A stretch of DNA of 14,874 nt, taken from NCBI GenBank assembly GCA_027600665.1, contig JADGJL010000668.1:1069-15942 (forward strand), given 5' to 3'. Positions 1 through 8,249 of the stretch are shown piece by piece; position 1 is the stretch's first letter; each line of letters begins with the position of its first letter. The notes under the pieces were generated by a model. It worked only from the letters and a program-made list of their open reading frames with translations, had not been told where the DNA came from and did no database searches. The DNA is from Irineochytrium annulatum (Eukaryota > Chytridiomycota > Chytridiomycetes > Chytridiales > Chytridiaceae). A program made the translations under genes and the position numbers.

Positions 1-1312
1 TTGCCAAACAACGTTTCCACCGATTCTGACTTCGCAAGTTGTTGGAGTTTTTCGACCAGTTCTGAATGATGGACTTGCAATTGAAAGTCATCAGCGTCTC
101 GATCCGCATCCTCATCCGATGGCTCGGCAGCTGCACATGCATGCAGCACGTCGCCGGTGTATCGATGAACATTGAAGAACATCATCATCTCCTCCGTAAC
201 CCCATTCAAGAACAATGGCTGGTCAGCACACCAGCAGCTAGCTACGTGATCCCATATGTCGTGTGGTGACAGGTAGCCGCGGTATCTGACACCGGCTATG
301 TGAGGAATACGTTCCCTGACAGTAACCTCGCCCTGAAACGCTGTTAAGTTGCGACGTGGACACGCAAAGAGCTTACCGGAACACTGTCGACATCTCCAAA
401 CCACAACAACGTTCCAAAACTACCGTGAGAGTCCGAACCGAGGAGAATCGCATTATCCACGGTATCAATCGACTCCTCGGTGATCGGCCAGCTGAACCAG
501 TTTCTGAGCAGCTGAATAGAGTCCTAACAACAAAAACTTAAAAAAAAAAAAAAAACCCACAAGAAATGTTTTAACGCAAACAAATCACTTACATTGTCAC
601 CCTGCAGGGACTTTCCAACAATGTGCGCCACCTCGCACGGTTTGCTGAACTTTGGCACGACCCCGTCAACTTTACCAATAGGGTAGGCGTGCGTGAGTAC
701 ACAGCAAACATCCCGATCCTTAACCTATATCAATATGTAAATTTGGGGTGAGCAAACAGCATCACTTACTTGTTGCTTCATTTTCTTTGACCGGGGTGTG
801 CTGCTCCCCGATGTGCTTGTTGAATCCACAACACCTGGCGGAGGCCGTCGCGTTGCCTGGGTCGACGGCGGATCCAGAGTCATTTCCTCTAGTACAGCTT
901 CCGACGGGCAGCTGAGACGTGGTGGTGGCGTGCCTCCGGTCGAATGGACCCTGTACAGAGCTATCCGCAGCTTGCTGGCTAGCTCCAGCAGGTCCGGTGC
1001 CGTTCGGACTTCATCGACGAGCCTGCCGAAGCTCCAGTCGTCACGCGCATACCGCAGCGCACACATGAGCACCTGCATGTATTGCAGGATCTTTGCACGG
1101 AGCCTTTGTCGCCTCGCAGCCGTGATCGTTGGCGAGAAGGGGGCAGTCCGATAGCGCTGATAGTCGTCCTTGATCTTTCGCTCGACGTCCGCCGGAACAA
1201 CGCGGGCTTGCAAAGACTCGAAGTAATCGCTCGTGCCGTCCGTCGGCGTCCAGTCGAGGTTGGCAGGGCCATGGTCGTTGGGGGGATCGTTGGGGGGGTT
1301 GGTGTCCGCCAT
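1..1312 (-). CDS. HNH_2-type endonuclease-domain protein, four exons, partial at left edge
   Basis: Proposed exons on the minus strand are 1312-770, 724-593, 523-377 and 332-<1. All three introns (45, 69 and 44 nt) start GTAAG and end AG, and every junction is phase 0, giving 384 residues and still open at the edge. The start ATG has a good context (AACCATGG). Residues 1-181 are a helical region followed by a Pro/Ser/Thr-rich linker. Residues 182-274 resemble the fungal HNH_2 domain: the opening KDRDVCCVLT matches the usual RD..C.VTG, then come AHI (H215), DNAILL (N249) and SDSH (H258), in the HNH order with family spacing. The AHI and N..LL...H motifs are the main reason for the call. The second half of a zinc-binding CxxC is not evident. 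The C-terminal part after exon 3 is acidic and unrecognised. DNA cleavage is inferred from the family; many fungal members are uncharacterised. The exon structure is well supported by open phases, the family call moderately. Confidence 0.72.
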
Positions 1313-1511
1313 GGTTTGTTTGTTCGTTGCAAAATGCTGCCGCTCAGTGCCCAGTCCAACTTAGCGAACCGACTTGACGCCCCGCCCGACATCTCGCCGC
1401 GTCCTCCTGGCGCACATTCCTCATCGGCACCTTCCTGCTGGAGCCCTCGTTGGAGTGGGGGAGATTCGAGGACATGGACGTCGCCGTCGCGGAAGGTTCG
1501 ATGAACACGAT

Positions 1512-1805
1512 TGGGCAGGGGGCAAGACCCTTCACGAAGCTGGCGTTAAGGTCGCCTACAAGTCCGACCACGGTGTCCTGAACGGCGAGCACCTCATCTT
1601 CGAGGCTCAGAATGGCGCCGCCTACGGCCTCGACCCCGACGCGGCCTTCATAGCCGACACCAGCGTCCTCGCCGACCGCCTCGGCGGCGGCACGGTCAGA
1701 TCGCGGCGGCCTTCGACGCCGATCTGGTCGTCTGGGATCGCCAGCCGCTCTCGCTCGGCGCGCCCGTTCCAGGTATACGCCGACGGTGTCCTCGGCATAA
1801 ACTAG
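1512..1805 (+). pseudogene. Amidohydrolase C-terminal fragment, frameshifted
   Basis: Three consecutive pieces in changing frames look like the C-terminal part of an amidohydrolase (metal-dependent hydrolase superfamily). In the first frame (1512 to about 1692) there is HEAGVKVAYKSDH, with the SDH that carries the conserved metal-site Asp in this superfamily, followed by LIFEAQNGAAYGLDPDAAF. In another frame (1694 to about 1762) there is FDADLVVWDRQPLSLGA, the typical closing strand motif DADLVVWD..PL..GA. The first frame then resumes at about 1758 with RPFQVYADGVLG and stops at 1803-1805. Two short indels, near 1690 and 1760, would explain the shifts. No N-terminal HxH metal-binding motif is visible upstream, so the 5' half is missing or scrambled. 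This is either a decayed gene or, less likely, a stretch of assembly errors. It lies divergent to, and just upstream of, the HNH gene start. Confidence 0.62.
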
Positions 1806-2189
1806 ATGAGCGAGGAGGACGTGGAGAGCGAGGAGGAGAAGGAACGCCATCATAAAGGAGATGACGGTTATGAACGCTGGCGATAGGAGCGTGGCGTTGT
1901 CGCAGTCGTACACGATCGTGATCGCGAGCAGGATTTTTATCGATGGTGACGATGTGAGGAAGGGGAGCTTTGTTGTAAGAGGGGCGGCCTTTCGTGTGTA
2001 GGTCCCAAGGGTTTGTCGAAGGGAACGAACGGTGTATGATTTGATGGGAGGCGTGGTCATTTTGGGCTCCCGTAAGCATCCTTCGCTTCGCATATTACTC
2101 TGTGTGGTTTAACCGACTTCCAACGATAGGCCCTTGTCGCGGCGTTTTAACCCTTGGCCTTCTCGAGATTGCTGCCGAGCCCGAATCAG

Positions 2190-2692
2190 GACGGCCTCTC
2201 ACGGATGGTGGACCCGTACTCCTGTCCGACTCCCCCCCTCGCCGCCTACGCGGCCACGATTGGCGCCAACATCTGGAGCGAGGTGGCTACTAGCGCGCTG
2301 CCCTTGATTGTCTCTATCGACGAGCCCTTCTACATCTTGCGCGTTCTCACCCTCCGTCGCTCGCCTCGCTGCGCTCCGGGTGCCCGGGGTCCTGAACGCG
2401 GCGCGGTGCGTCCCAACCGGTGGGAGACGCGCCATTGCACTGTCCCGCGCTCGGGCTGTTGAGGAAGGCCAGCCTGAACGTTGTCGTGACGCAGACGTAC
2501 GACGGCGTGTAGATGAACCTGCTGTGGGTGGCCGAGTTAGCGCTGGAGGAGTCCGAGGGCGGGTGGGCCGCGGGCGAGGAGGTCGGGAGTGTGACGTGGG
2601 CGGTAGCGAAGCGTTTGGGCTTGCCGTCAGGACAAGGTTCGGGAGAATCGTGTTTGGCACTCGGGCGTCGCTCGTTGGCATCAGGGCGGTGA
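2190..2692 (+). pseudogene. Probable decayed protein-coding remnant, family unknown
   Basis: The family is not recognised. The segment at about 2190-2345 reads as plausible protein (MVDPYSCPTPPLAAYAATIG, then SALPLIVSIDEPFYI). The sense then seems to pass through a second frame near 2350-2440. It continues in a third frame at 2438-2692 with KASLNVVVTQTYDGV, a TAG at 2510-2512, then MNLLWVAELALEESEGGWAA and further amphipathic sequence to a TGA at 2690. The residues look much more protein-like than the competing frames, and one CAG-to-TAG change would account for the internal stop. No splice sites were found that join the pieces cleanly. The best reading is a pseudogene with frameshifts and a nonsense mutation. 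An alternative is a chance open frame in GC-rich DNA. Confidence 0.33.
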
Positions 2693-3228
2693 GCCCGTTC
2701 GGTTTTAGAAAGACGACTTAGTTAATTGCGGAAGGTGCTGAGGTGGTTATGAGGCCAGAGCAGGAGTAGGGACTGGCCGTTTGTTCTTCGAGTTTCGATG
2801 ATGGTTATTTGTATTTAGTTTTTCTCTATCTCTGTGTTTCTGGTTATGGCTCCCGTCGCTTTGTCGTGCGAACGGTGCGATGCCGGTCACTGGAGATAGC
2901 GGTCTTCATCAGTTATCAAACCTCCGCGTAAATGACTCACCCGTCAATATGGATGGCTGTTAGTGCTGATCGACTTTCCGCCGGTACGTATTAATACATG
3001 AGAAGCAATGAACACATATTGCGCATGCATGTCGGACGTCGAAGTGCGAAAAATTGCCGATCAACCAAAGACCGTTTGTGTCCGAAACGCGTAGCAAACC
3101 CCACACCACGGCCCGGTCGACCCCTCGTCGGAGCTCCGTGACACGCTGACCGGCGGAACGGGCGGAATCGCAGGGTGCGGCTCAGGGTACCTGGTGTTTC
3201 TTGGCGGCTCCTTGTCCAAAAGGACACC
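2693..3228. other. Intergenic region upstream of the 7TM-RGS gene
   Basis: No gene is supported here. The first 150 bases are T-rich. The rest presumably holds the promoter and 5' leader of the gene starting at 3229. A perfect 10-base palindrome, GTATTAATAC, lies at 2988-2997. No clear TATA box close to the start codon was seen. Confidence 0.4.
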
Positions 3229-5305
3229 ATGGCCTCAACGCCGGCCTCGATGATGGCGACCGCGACCGCGACGGCCGCGACGGCCGCCCTCATGTCGCCC
3301 AGCGTCACAGCCAACGCCACAGCCGCTGCCTCGGGCACGGGAAAGCTTCACATCACGCTCGCAAACGAGATTACCATGCTGGCCATGGCTGGCATCAACG
3401 CCATGTGAGACTGGCTGCCACTCTTGTCCGTCGACCACTTTTTCCCATCTAACTGGCCCCGGCTCCCGACATGAACAGCTTCACGATCACAACAACCACG
3501 CTCTTCCTCGCCCGCCGCCAACACCCGGTCATCCGCCACACGGCGCCCTACCTCGCGGCCCTCCAGTCTCTCTCCCACCTGATCTTCTCCACGACCGAGC
3601 TCGTCACGCTCTCGTTCCCAAACAGCTTCCCGGGCTTCCTGATGTTCTGGGTTACGAACCTGTGCGTGGTGTTGTGGATCATGTGCGTGCTGGGAAGGGC
3701 TGTCAGGCTGGTCGTGCTGTACAGGTGGAATGAGGGGCGGCTGGAGGTGAGCGAGGGTGTGAGGAAGGCGTGGGTGGAGGGCTTGGAGAGGGAGAGATAT
3801 CAAGGTGGACGTGGAAAGAGGAAAGGTGGGAAGGGTGTTCTCACGGGTGGGTCCTTTGACAAGAGGGAAGTCAGCCTCGCATCGACGAGCACGGGACCAA
3901 GAAGCCCCATGTCGGCTAGCACGGCGCCGACGACGGCGAGCTCGAGGAGTTTCCCTTCTCCGGGAGGCAGCACGTTAAGTTTTCCTTCACCTGGCGGCAG
4001 CACGCGGAGTTTCCCGTACCCCAGCCCTGGCGGGCCGGACCCGGTGGCAAACTTGGACGTGGACGCGCTGCTCGCTTCGGCAGCCGACAACGAGGTTGGG
4101 CTTGGCGCTAACCCGGAGAAGGCCGTCGGCCGTCGCGTCGCGCTCGTTATCGCGGCCGCCATGCTGATCCAGATCGGAGGCTGCGTCGCGCTGCAGCTCA
4201 TGCTACCCGACCCTGTCAGCATCATGCCGATGGCCATGGGCGAGGCGAGCAAGAGCATCTTCAAAACGCACCTGTTGTCGGCCTATGTCGTTGCCGGGCT
4301 GTATTTAGCCATGGGGAGTCCGGTGTTGTTGTACATGCTCAGGAACGTCCGAGATGCTGTATGTGTACTTTGCCCCGGTATGCTTCATGGGGCTAACACA
4401 TGCGCATGCAGAACGGCATCCGAACCGACATCACAACGACCCTTATCGTGGGCATGCCACTCTTCGTCACCTGGCTCGTTATGCTCTCGCTCCCCGCCAC
4501 CTCCCGCACCATCAACCAGGTCCTGCCCTCTACCTATATCCCCGTCATCGTCTTCCTTACGGCCCAATTTACGTCCATCGTCGTTCCCCTGTGGCGGACC
4601 CGTAAGGGCGCCATGATCAAACGCGCGCGGGACTCGGTCCATCGCGTCAGGCCTCACCCCCAACCGCAACAGCCATCAAAGCGCGCGTCGCGCCTCGCAT
4701 CCCCTACTTCCAACTCGTCCCGATCCAAACGCAGGCGCCGCGGGGACGATCCGGAGTGGGGTCACGTCCCACCGCCGCTATCCCCGACGGAGCAGGACTT
4801 CCGCCACGTCCTCACGACCCCACAGCTCTTCCACTCCCTCAAGCGCTTCTGCGCGACCGACTTCACGCTCCCCTCGGCCCTGCTGCACGAGTCCCTGACC
4901 TTCTACCGTGGCGTCATCGACGTCATGTCGGATCAGGGCCTACTCCCGCGCACGGGCCTGATAGCCGACGGAGGCGTCGGGGCGCGGAACGTCATCGGGC
5001 AGATACGGTATATATATGAGACGTTTGTGAGGGAGGGGGCCATGAGCGAGGTGGAGGGCCTGAGCAAGGGGGTGAGGCGGAGAGTGGAGAGGGATATTGA
5101 GGAGGGGAGGTGGAGTGTTGAGGTGTTTGATGAGGTTGAGAGGGAGAATGAGGGGATCTTGTTCGGCGATGTGTTCCCGAAGGTAAGTTATTGTTGCGTT
5201 GCTTTGTTGAGTTTGATAGAGGATGGATGTGCTAATGGCCTTTTTTTTTTATTGCAGTTTGTTCGAGCTTACAATATGAGGTTGCTGGCGCCGGACGCCT
5301 ATTAG
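3229..5305 (+). CDS. Seven-transmembrane protein with C-terminal RGS domain
   Basis: Exons are 3229-3404, 3479-4358, 4412-5182 and 5258-5305, giving 624 aa. Introns of 74, 53 and 75 nt are GT-AG with CTAAC, CTAAC and CTAAT branch sites. The start ATG sits in a near-ideal context (ACACCATGG). Hydrophobic segments fall at about residues 41-70, 80-105, 110-140, 279-301, 322-347, 358-380 and 392-414, a seven-helix pattern. After a basic, Ser/Pro-rich linker, residues 485-616 read as an RGS domain: FRHVLTTPQLFHSLKRFC, LLHESLTFY, IYETFVREGAMSEV, RWSVEVFD and a closing FPKFVRAYN, all characteristic positions of the family. RGS domains accelerate GTP hydrolysis by G-alpha subunits. With a membrane receptor on the same chain, as in plant AtRGS1 and fungal 7TM-RGS proteins, it probably tunes G-protein signalling at the plasma membrane. 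The second cytoplasmic loop (about 138 residues) is unusually long and low-complexity. The ligand cannot be told from sequence. Confidence 0.85.
3948..4037 (+). repeat. Imperfect 30-bp tandem repeat coding for Ser-Phe-Pro-rich units
   Basis: Three adjacent units of about 30 bases encode SFPSPGGSTL, SFPSPGGSTR and SFPYPSPGG (residues 216-244 of the 7TM-RGS protein). They lie in the long loop between the third and fourth helices. The codons differ between units at third positions, so the duplication is not very recent. Confidence 0.8.
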
Positions 5306-5580
5306 AGCACCTCCCCCCTCAAAAAGGACGCCAGACGTCCACTAGCATCTCTCACGTTGAATGCTCCCCTCCCCCCGCGCGCTTTCATGTTCGCCCACTT
5401 CCTTTTATATAATACCGCCGTCGTTCTAATCTACGCTACTATTGCTTTACACCACCATTGTAGATCATCATATTACCTTTGTACTCCAAGTTTACGCATT
5501 ACCGGGCTGGCCCTGGCTGCAATAATGGCAATCCTTTCTTCTCAGTTCGCGACGACGTCGTCCGTGATGTTCGAATTTTG
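5306..5580 (+). promoter_or_regulatory. Intergenic spacer with TATA-like element ahead of the Myb/SANT-like gene
   Basis: This 275-base spacer must hold both the 3' end of the 7TM-RGS gene and the promoter of the next gene. A TATATAAT element lies at 5406-5413, about 170 bases before the ATG at 5581, after a C-rich stretch. The element is seen directly; its use is inferred. Confidence 0.4.
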
Positions 5581-6984
5581 ATGTCCCAGCCTCACTCGAT
5601 GACTCGAGCGCCCCTGATCCCGCGAGTGCTGCCGCCGCCGCCTCCACCCGACACGCTGTCACCGCCCCACGATTTGCAGTCATCCTTGCCCATTTGGCCG
5701 CCGCCGCCGGGCATGCTGTCGCTCATGCCCGATATGCCGCCGCCGCCGGCATCGTGCCCTCCAGCGTCCACTGCCCCCCGACACGCCGTCGCCCCCGTTC
5801 CTTCCACCACCGCTGTCACTGCCGTCGCGCCCGCCTCGTACGCCGCCGCCGCCGCCGTCGCGCACGTCCCGTACTCCGCCGCCGCCGCCGTCGCGCACGT
5901 CCCGTACTCCGCCGCCGCCGCCGTCGCGCACGCCCCGTACACCGGCTCAGCCGTCGCTGCTGTTCCGTCCGGTGTCATGGCGGCGGGAGTCGGCCCACCG
6001 AAGCGGAAGCGTGGCCGCCCCCGCAAGGTCATTGAGGCGCCCTCCGTGCCGCCGCCCTTAAGGCCGCTCACCAGCGCGATCTCCGACCCACCCACGAAGA
6101 AGCTGAGGACGGGCAACGGCAAAAGAAGAGGAGCGGAGGACGAGGATGAGGGAGAGGATGGTGGCGGGCCCGCTCACAACTGGCGCGACGCCGAGGTGGT
6201 GACCTTGTTGCAGTCCAAGGGCCGCCACCGCGACCTGTTTCGGGACCCGAAGGACAAGAGGAGGCTAAGTGAGGGGTGGCAGGCTATTCTTTTGGACGTC
6301 AACAGGATTCATGGCACCAACATCACTGCCATGCAGCTGAAGTCCAAGTTCCAACGCGTCCGAAATGAGATCCGCGCCATCCAACTCCATAACGGCACGA
6401 GATCGAAGCCGACACCGTCGTACTGGGAGTTTGCTGTCTCGTTCTTTGGTGTGGGGGAAGGACATCATTGCTTTGGTCAGAGTCCGGTTGAAGCAATTGG
6501 AGCTGGATGGGAGGATGATATGGGCGAAAGGGAGCTTGAGAACCGTACAGGAGCTGCCGGGAGGAGAAGGCCTTTGGAGGGCATGAGTGTTGACCGCGAC
6601 ACCTGCTCTCCTGCGCCTCGCTCTGAAGCATCCTCGTCGATGGTGACTATCCGCAGTGGCGTGATGGCGCAATCAGAGGCCTTCTCCGTTCTGGGCAACA
6701 GCATGGAAGTGAGCATGGGGAAGTTGGGGTCGTCACTGGAGGTTATGGGCATGCAAATGAAGGAGGGGCTCTCGGCGCTGGGAACACATATTGCGGCGGG
6801 CATGGCCGGAGCTCGGAGAGCGGACGAAGGGGTCGAGTTGTTAGGCTCAAGGCTGGATGTTTTGATTGAGCTTCAACGGGACAGCTTGCGCACGTTGAAT
6901 GCTATGGTTGAGCTTCAACGGGAGAGCTCTCGTAAGTTGGATGCTTTGCTGGAGTTAAGCATTCTGAAAATGGCCGCGGAGTAG
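5581..6984 (+). CDS. AT-hook and Myb/SANT-like (trihelix-type) DNA-binding protein
   Basis: Single exon, 467 aa. The ATG at 5581 is the first in frame; the frame stays open upstream but without another ATG. Residues 1-70 are Pro-rich. Residues 87-119 are an Ala-rich triple repeat. Residues 141-149 (KRKRGRPRK) form an AT-hook with the GRP core that binds the minor groove and can act as a nuclear signal. An acidic patch (186-193) precedes residues 200-290, which read as a Myb/SANT-like domain: NWRDAEVVTLL, a central GWQAILLDVN, ITAMQLKSKFQRVRNEI, and SYWEFAVSFFG. The tryptophan-E-L-L opening, the W..I and the K.K..R pattern fit this family. From about residue 365 to the end it is helical, with heptad-like repeats ending in ELQRESSRKLDALLELSILK, a likely oligomerisation coiled coil. 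A nuclear regulator or a domesticated transposon-derived DNA binder are both possible; targets are unknown. Confidence 0.75.
   Translation: MSQPHSMTRAPLIPRVLPPPPPPDTLSPPHDLQSSLPIWPPPPGMLSLMPDMPPPPASCPPASTAPRHAVAPVPSTTAVTAVAPASYAAAAAVAHVPYSAAAAVAHVPYSAAAAVAHAPYTGSAVAAVPSGVMAAGVGPPKRKRGRPRKVIEAPSVPPPLRPLTSAISDPPTKKLRTGNGKRRGAEDEDEGEDGGGPAHNWRDAEVVTLLQSKGRHRDLFRDPKDKRRLSEGWQAILLDVNRIHGTNITAMQLKSKFQRVRNEIRAIQLHNGTRSKPTPSYWEFAVSFFGVGEGHHCFGQSPVEAIGAGWEDDMGERELENRTGAAGRRRPLEGMSVDRDTCSPAPRSEASSSMVTIRSGVMAQSEAFSVLGNSMEVSMGKLGSSLEVMGMQMKEGLSALGTHIAAGMAGARRADEGVELLGSRLDVLIELQRDSLRTLNAMVELQRESSRKLDALLELSILKMAAE
5839..5937 (+). repeat. 33-bp tandem repeat, three copies, in frame
   Basis: Units at 5839-5871, 5872-5904 and 5905-5937 are nearly identical and encode Y(A/S)AAAAVAH(V/A)P. 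Copies 1 and 2 differ in the Ala/Ser codon; copy 3 has Ala for Val near the end. The multiple of three keeps the reading frame, so copy number could vary without breaking the gene. Confidence 0.95.
6865..6948 (+). repeat. 42-bp tandem duplication in the coiled-coil tail
   Basis: Two 42-base units encode (I/V)ELQR(D/E)S..(T/K)L(N/D)A(M/L)-type 14-residue segments, exactly two heptads each. The core TTGAGCTTCAACGGGA is identical in both units at the DNA level, which suggests a relatively recent duplication that lengthened the coiled coil. Confidence 0.8.
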
Positions 6985-7247
6985 TCTTTTTCCTTTTAAT
7001 ATGTATATACATTTTTTTTTATCCACATCTAGTGCCTCGTTCTCCCACAAAAATCCTTGAGCGCTTCGAGTAGCTTACGCCGGTGCTCCACTACCCGTGC
7101 AAGCCAATACTGGCAGAGCGTGTTGAATTGTAAAATTGACGTGCAAACGTGGATATATTGAGCATAGTAGAGCTACAACTGTTTTTACCGCTATGGAATG
7201 AAACGTCAAAGTGATATTCTAGAAAAGGAGTGCTGGAACAACGCATA

Positions 7248-7253
7248 AATAAA
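7248..7253 (+). terminator. Candidate polyadenylation signal AATAAA
   Basis: AATAAA occurs 264 bases after the stop of the Myb/SANT-like gene, and a TATGTATATA-type efficiency element followed by a T run occurs near 7001-7020. This 283-base gap separates two convergent genes. Either signal could serve the plus-strand gene. Confidence 0.35.
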
Positions 7254-7267
7254 GGGTTGTAAACGTG

Positions 7268-8213
7268 TTATCTAGCCACATATGGTGGTGGCGCCGCCTC
7301 CTCCGTCGCAGGCAGCGGGTCGCCGGATGGTCCACCACCATCGCCGCCGCCCGTTAGCCTCGCTATCAAAACACGCAACATCTCCCTAGCGCCGGCGCTT
7401 GTCATCCGAAGATCGTCCGCCATCTGTTGATCCGAGAGCTGTAGGAGCATAGCACCGTCGACGCCATTCGCTGCATAACAAATAATTCAGTAAGCCGTGC
7501 AACTCACACCTTACGAGTAAGGAGAATCTACCTCGGAAGGCCTCGATCCTCGTCAAGCTGAAGTCATTCTCGAGCAGCCACGCGCAAACGTCCTCCACCA
7601 TCCAGGTCCGGACGTCGTACCGCTTCTCCCACATGGTGCCTGCCCGGGTATTCGACGGACCGCCCACCCCTTCCTCGATCACGGCAAGGCCGCCGTCCCT
7701 CTCCTCACAGGGCTCTTCACGCTGCTTGAACTCCACCACAAGATGCGTGCCGGTGGAGGCTTCCAGGCGCCTAAACAGCTTGGACTCGATGGGCGGGTGC
7801 GTGGCCGGGATGTTCGGCAGAGGCTTCGTCGACGAAGTAGGTGTCAGCTTGTCCACCAGCTCCACATCTTCTCCAACCACTTTCTTCCGCGCCCGCCGCC
7901 TCCTGTAGACGAAGAATCCGACCGCAGAAACCACGGCGACGCACGCCGACAAGACGGCCGGCACGACGATCGCGGTCGTCTTGTACGACGAGGGGACAGG
8001 AAAGCGTGTGAATACGACCGCCTCGGCCAATTCGGGCGGGACGTAGTCGTATGCGAACGCGCAGTTGTCCTGGCAGAATGGGACGAGGTCGTTCTTAGGC
8101 GGGAAGAAAAATTCGATGGCGTGGCTGGCGACCAGGGGACAGGCGCCGACACAATCCAGGATGCCGACGAAGGCGGCGCACTTGCAGTCTGTGCTGGAGC
8201 ACCCGCTGAGCAT
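7268..8213 (-). CDS. Single-pass membrane protein with cytosolic SAM domain, 5' end uncertain
   Basis: Exons on the minus strand are 8213-7532 and 7470-7268. The 61-nt intron (GTAGAT...TGCAG, branch ACTGAAT) joins EAFR to ANGVDG and restores one domain. From the first in-frame ATG the product is 294 aa. Residues 1-70 are Cys-rich (SGCSSTDCKC, CVGACP, FCQDNC), as in an extracellular part. Residues 79-103 (AIVVPAVLSACVAVVSAVGF...) are a TM helix followed by the basic stop-transfer RRRRARKK. Residues 130-141 contain PLPNIPATHPP. Residues 203-266 form a SAM domain: WMVEDVCAWLLENDF, FRANGVDGAMLLQLSDQQMA, LRMTSAGAREMLRVLIARL. SAM domains mediate homo- or hetero-oligomerisation in signalling. The start at 8213 has a weak context and no signal peptide, so the true protein probably begins further upstream; a coding-like fragment in a shifted frame lies at 8250-8398. 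A receptor-like role is inferred. Confidence 0.7.
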
Positions 8214-8249
8214 GAAATAGCTGTGCTGGAGGCAGATTTCGCCCGTGCG

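Noticed and set aside
541..555. 15-base A run as a possible poly-A tail of a retroposed sequence
   Set aside because: On the minus strand it is the polypyrimidine tract ahead of the acceptor of intron 2 in the HNH gene.
2988..2997. GTATTAATAC palindrome as an operator or integration site
   Set aside because: Ten bases is within chance expectation for a window of this size and nothing nearby supports a function.
3175..3228. Upstream GTG-initiated extension of the 7TM-RGS protein
   Set aside because: The frame is open but the codon at 3175 is GTG; the ATG at 3229 has a near-ideal context.
3471..3478. ATG at 3471 as the start of the 7TM-RGS protein
   Set aside because: It lies inside an intron just before its AG acceptor. 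Splicing 3404 to 3479 instead joins a well-started exon and completes the first TM helix.
4400..4411. ATG at 4400 as the start of a separate RGS gene
   Set aside because: It falls in the 53-nt intron; the sequence on both sides is one continuous 7TM protein after splicing in phase 0.
5592..6122. A 176-codon minus-strand frame with Gly/Ala repeats
   Set aside because: The repeats are simply the reverse complement of the 33-bp coding minisatellite and Pro-rich region of the Myb/SANT-like gene.
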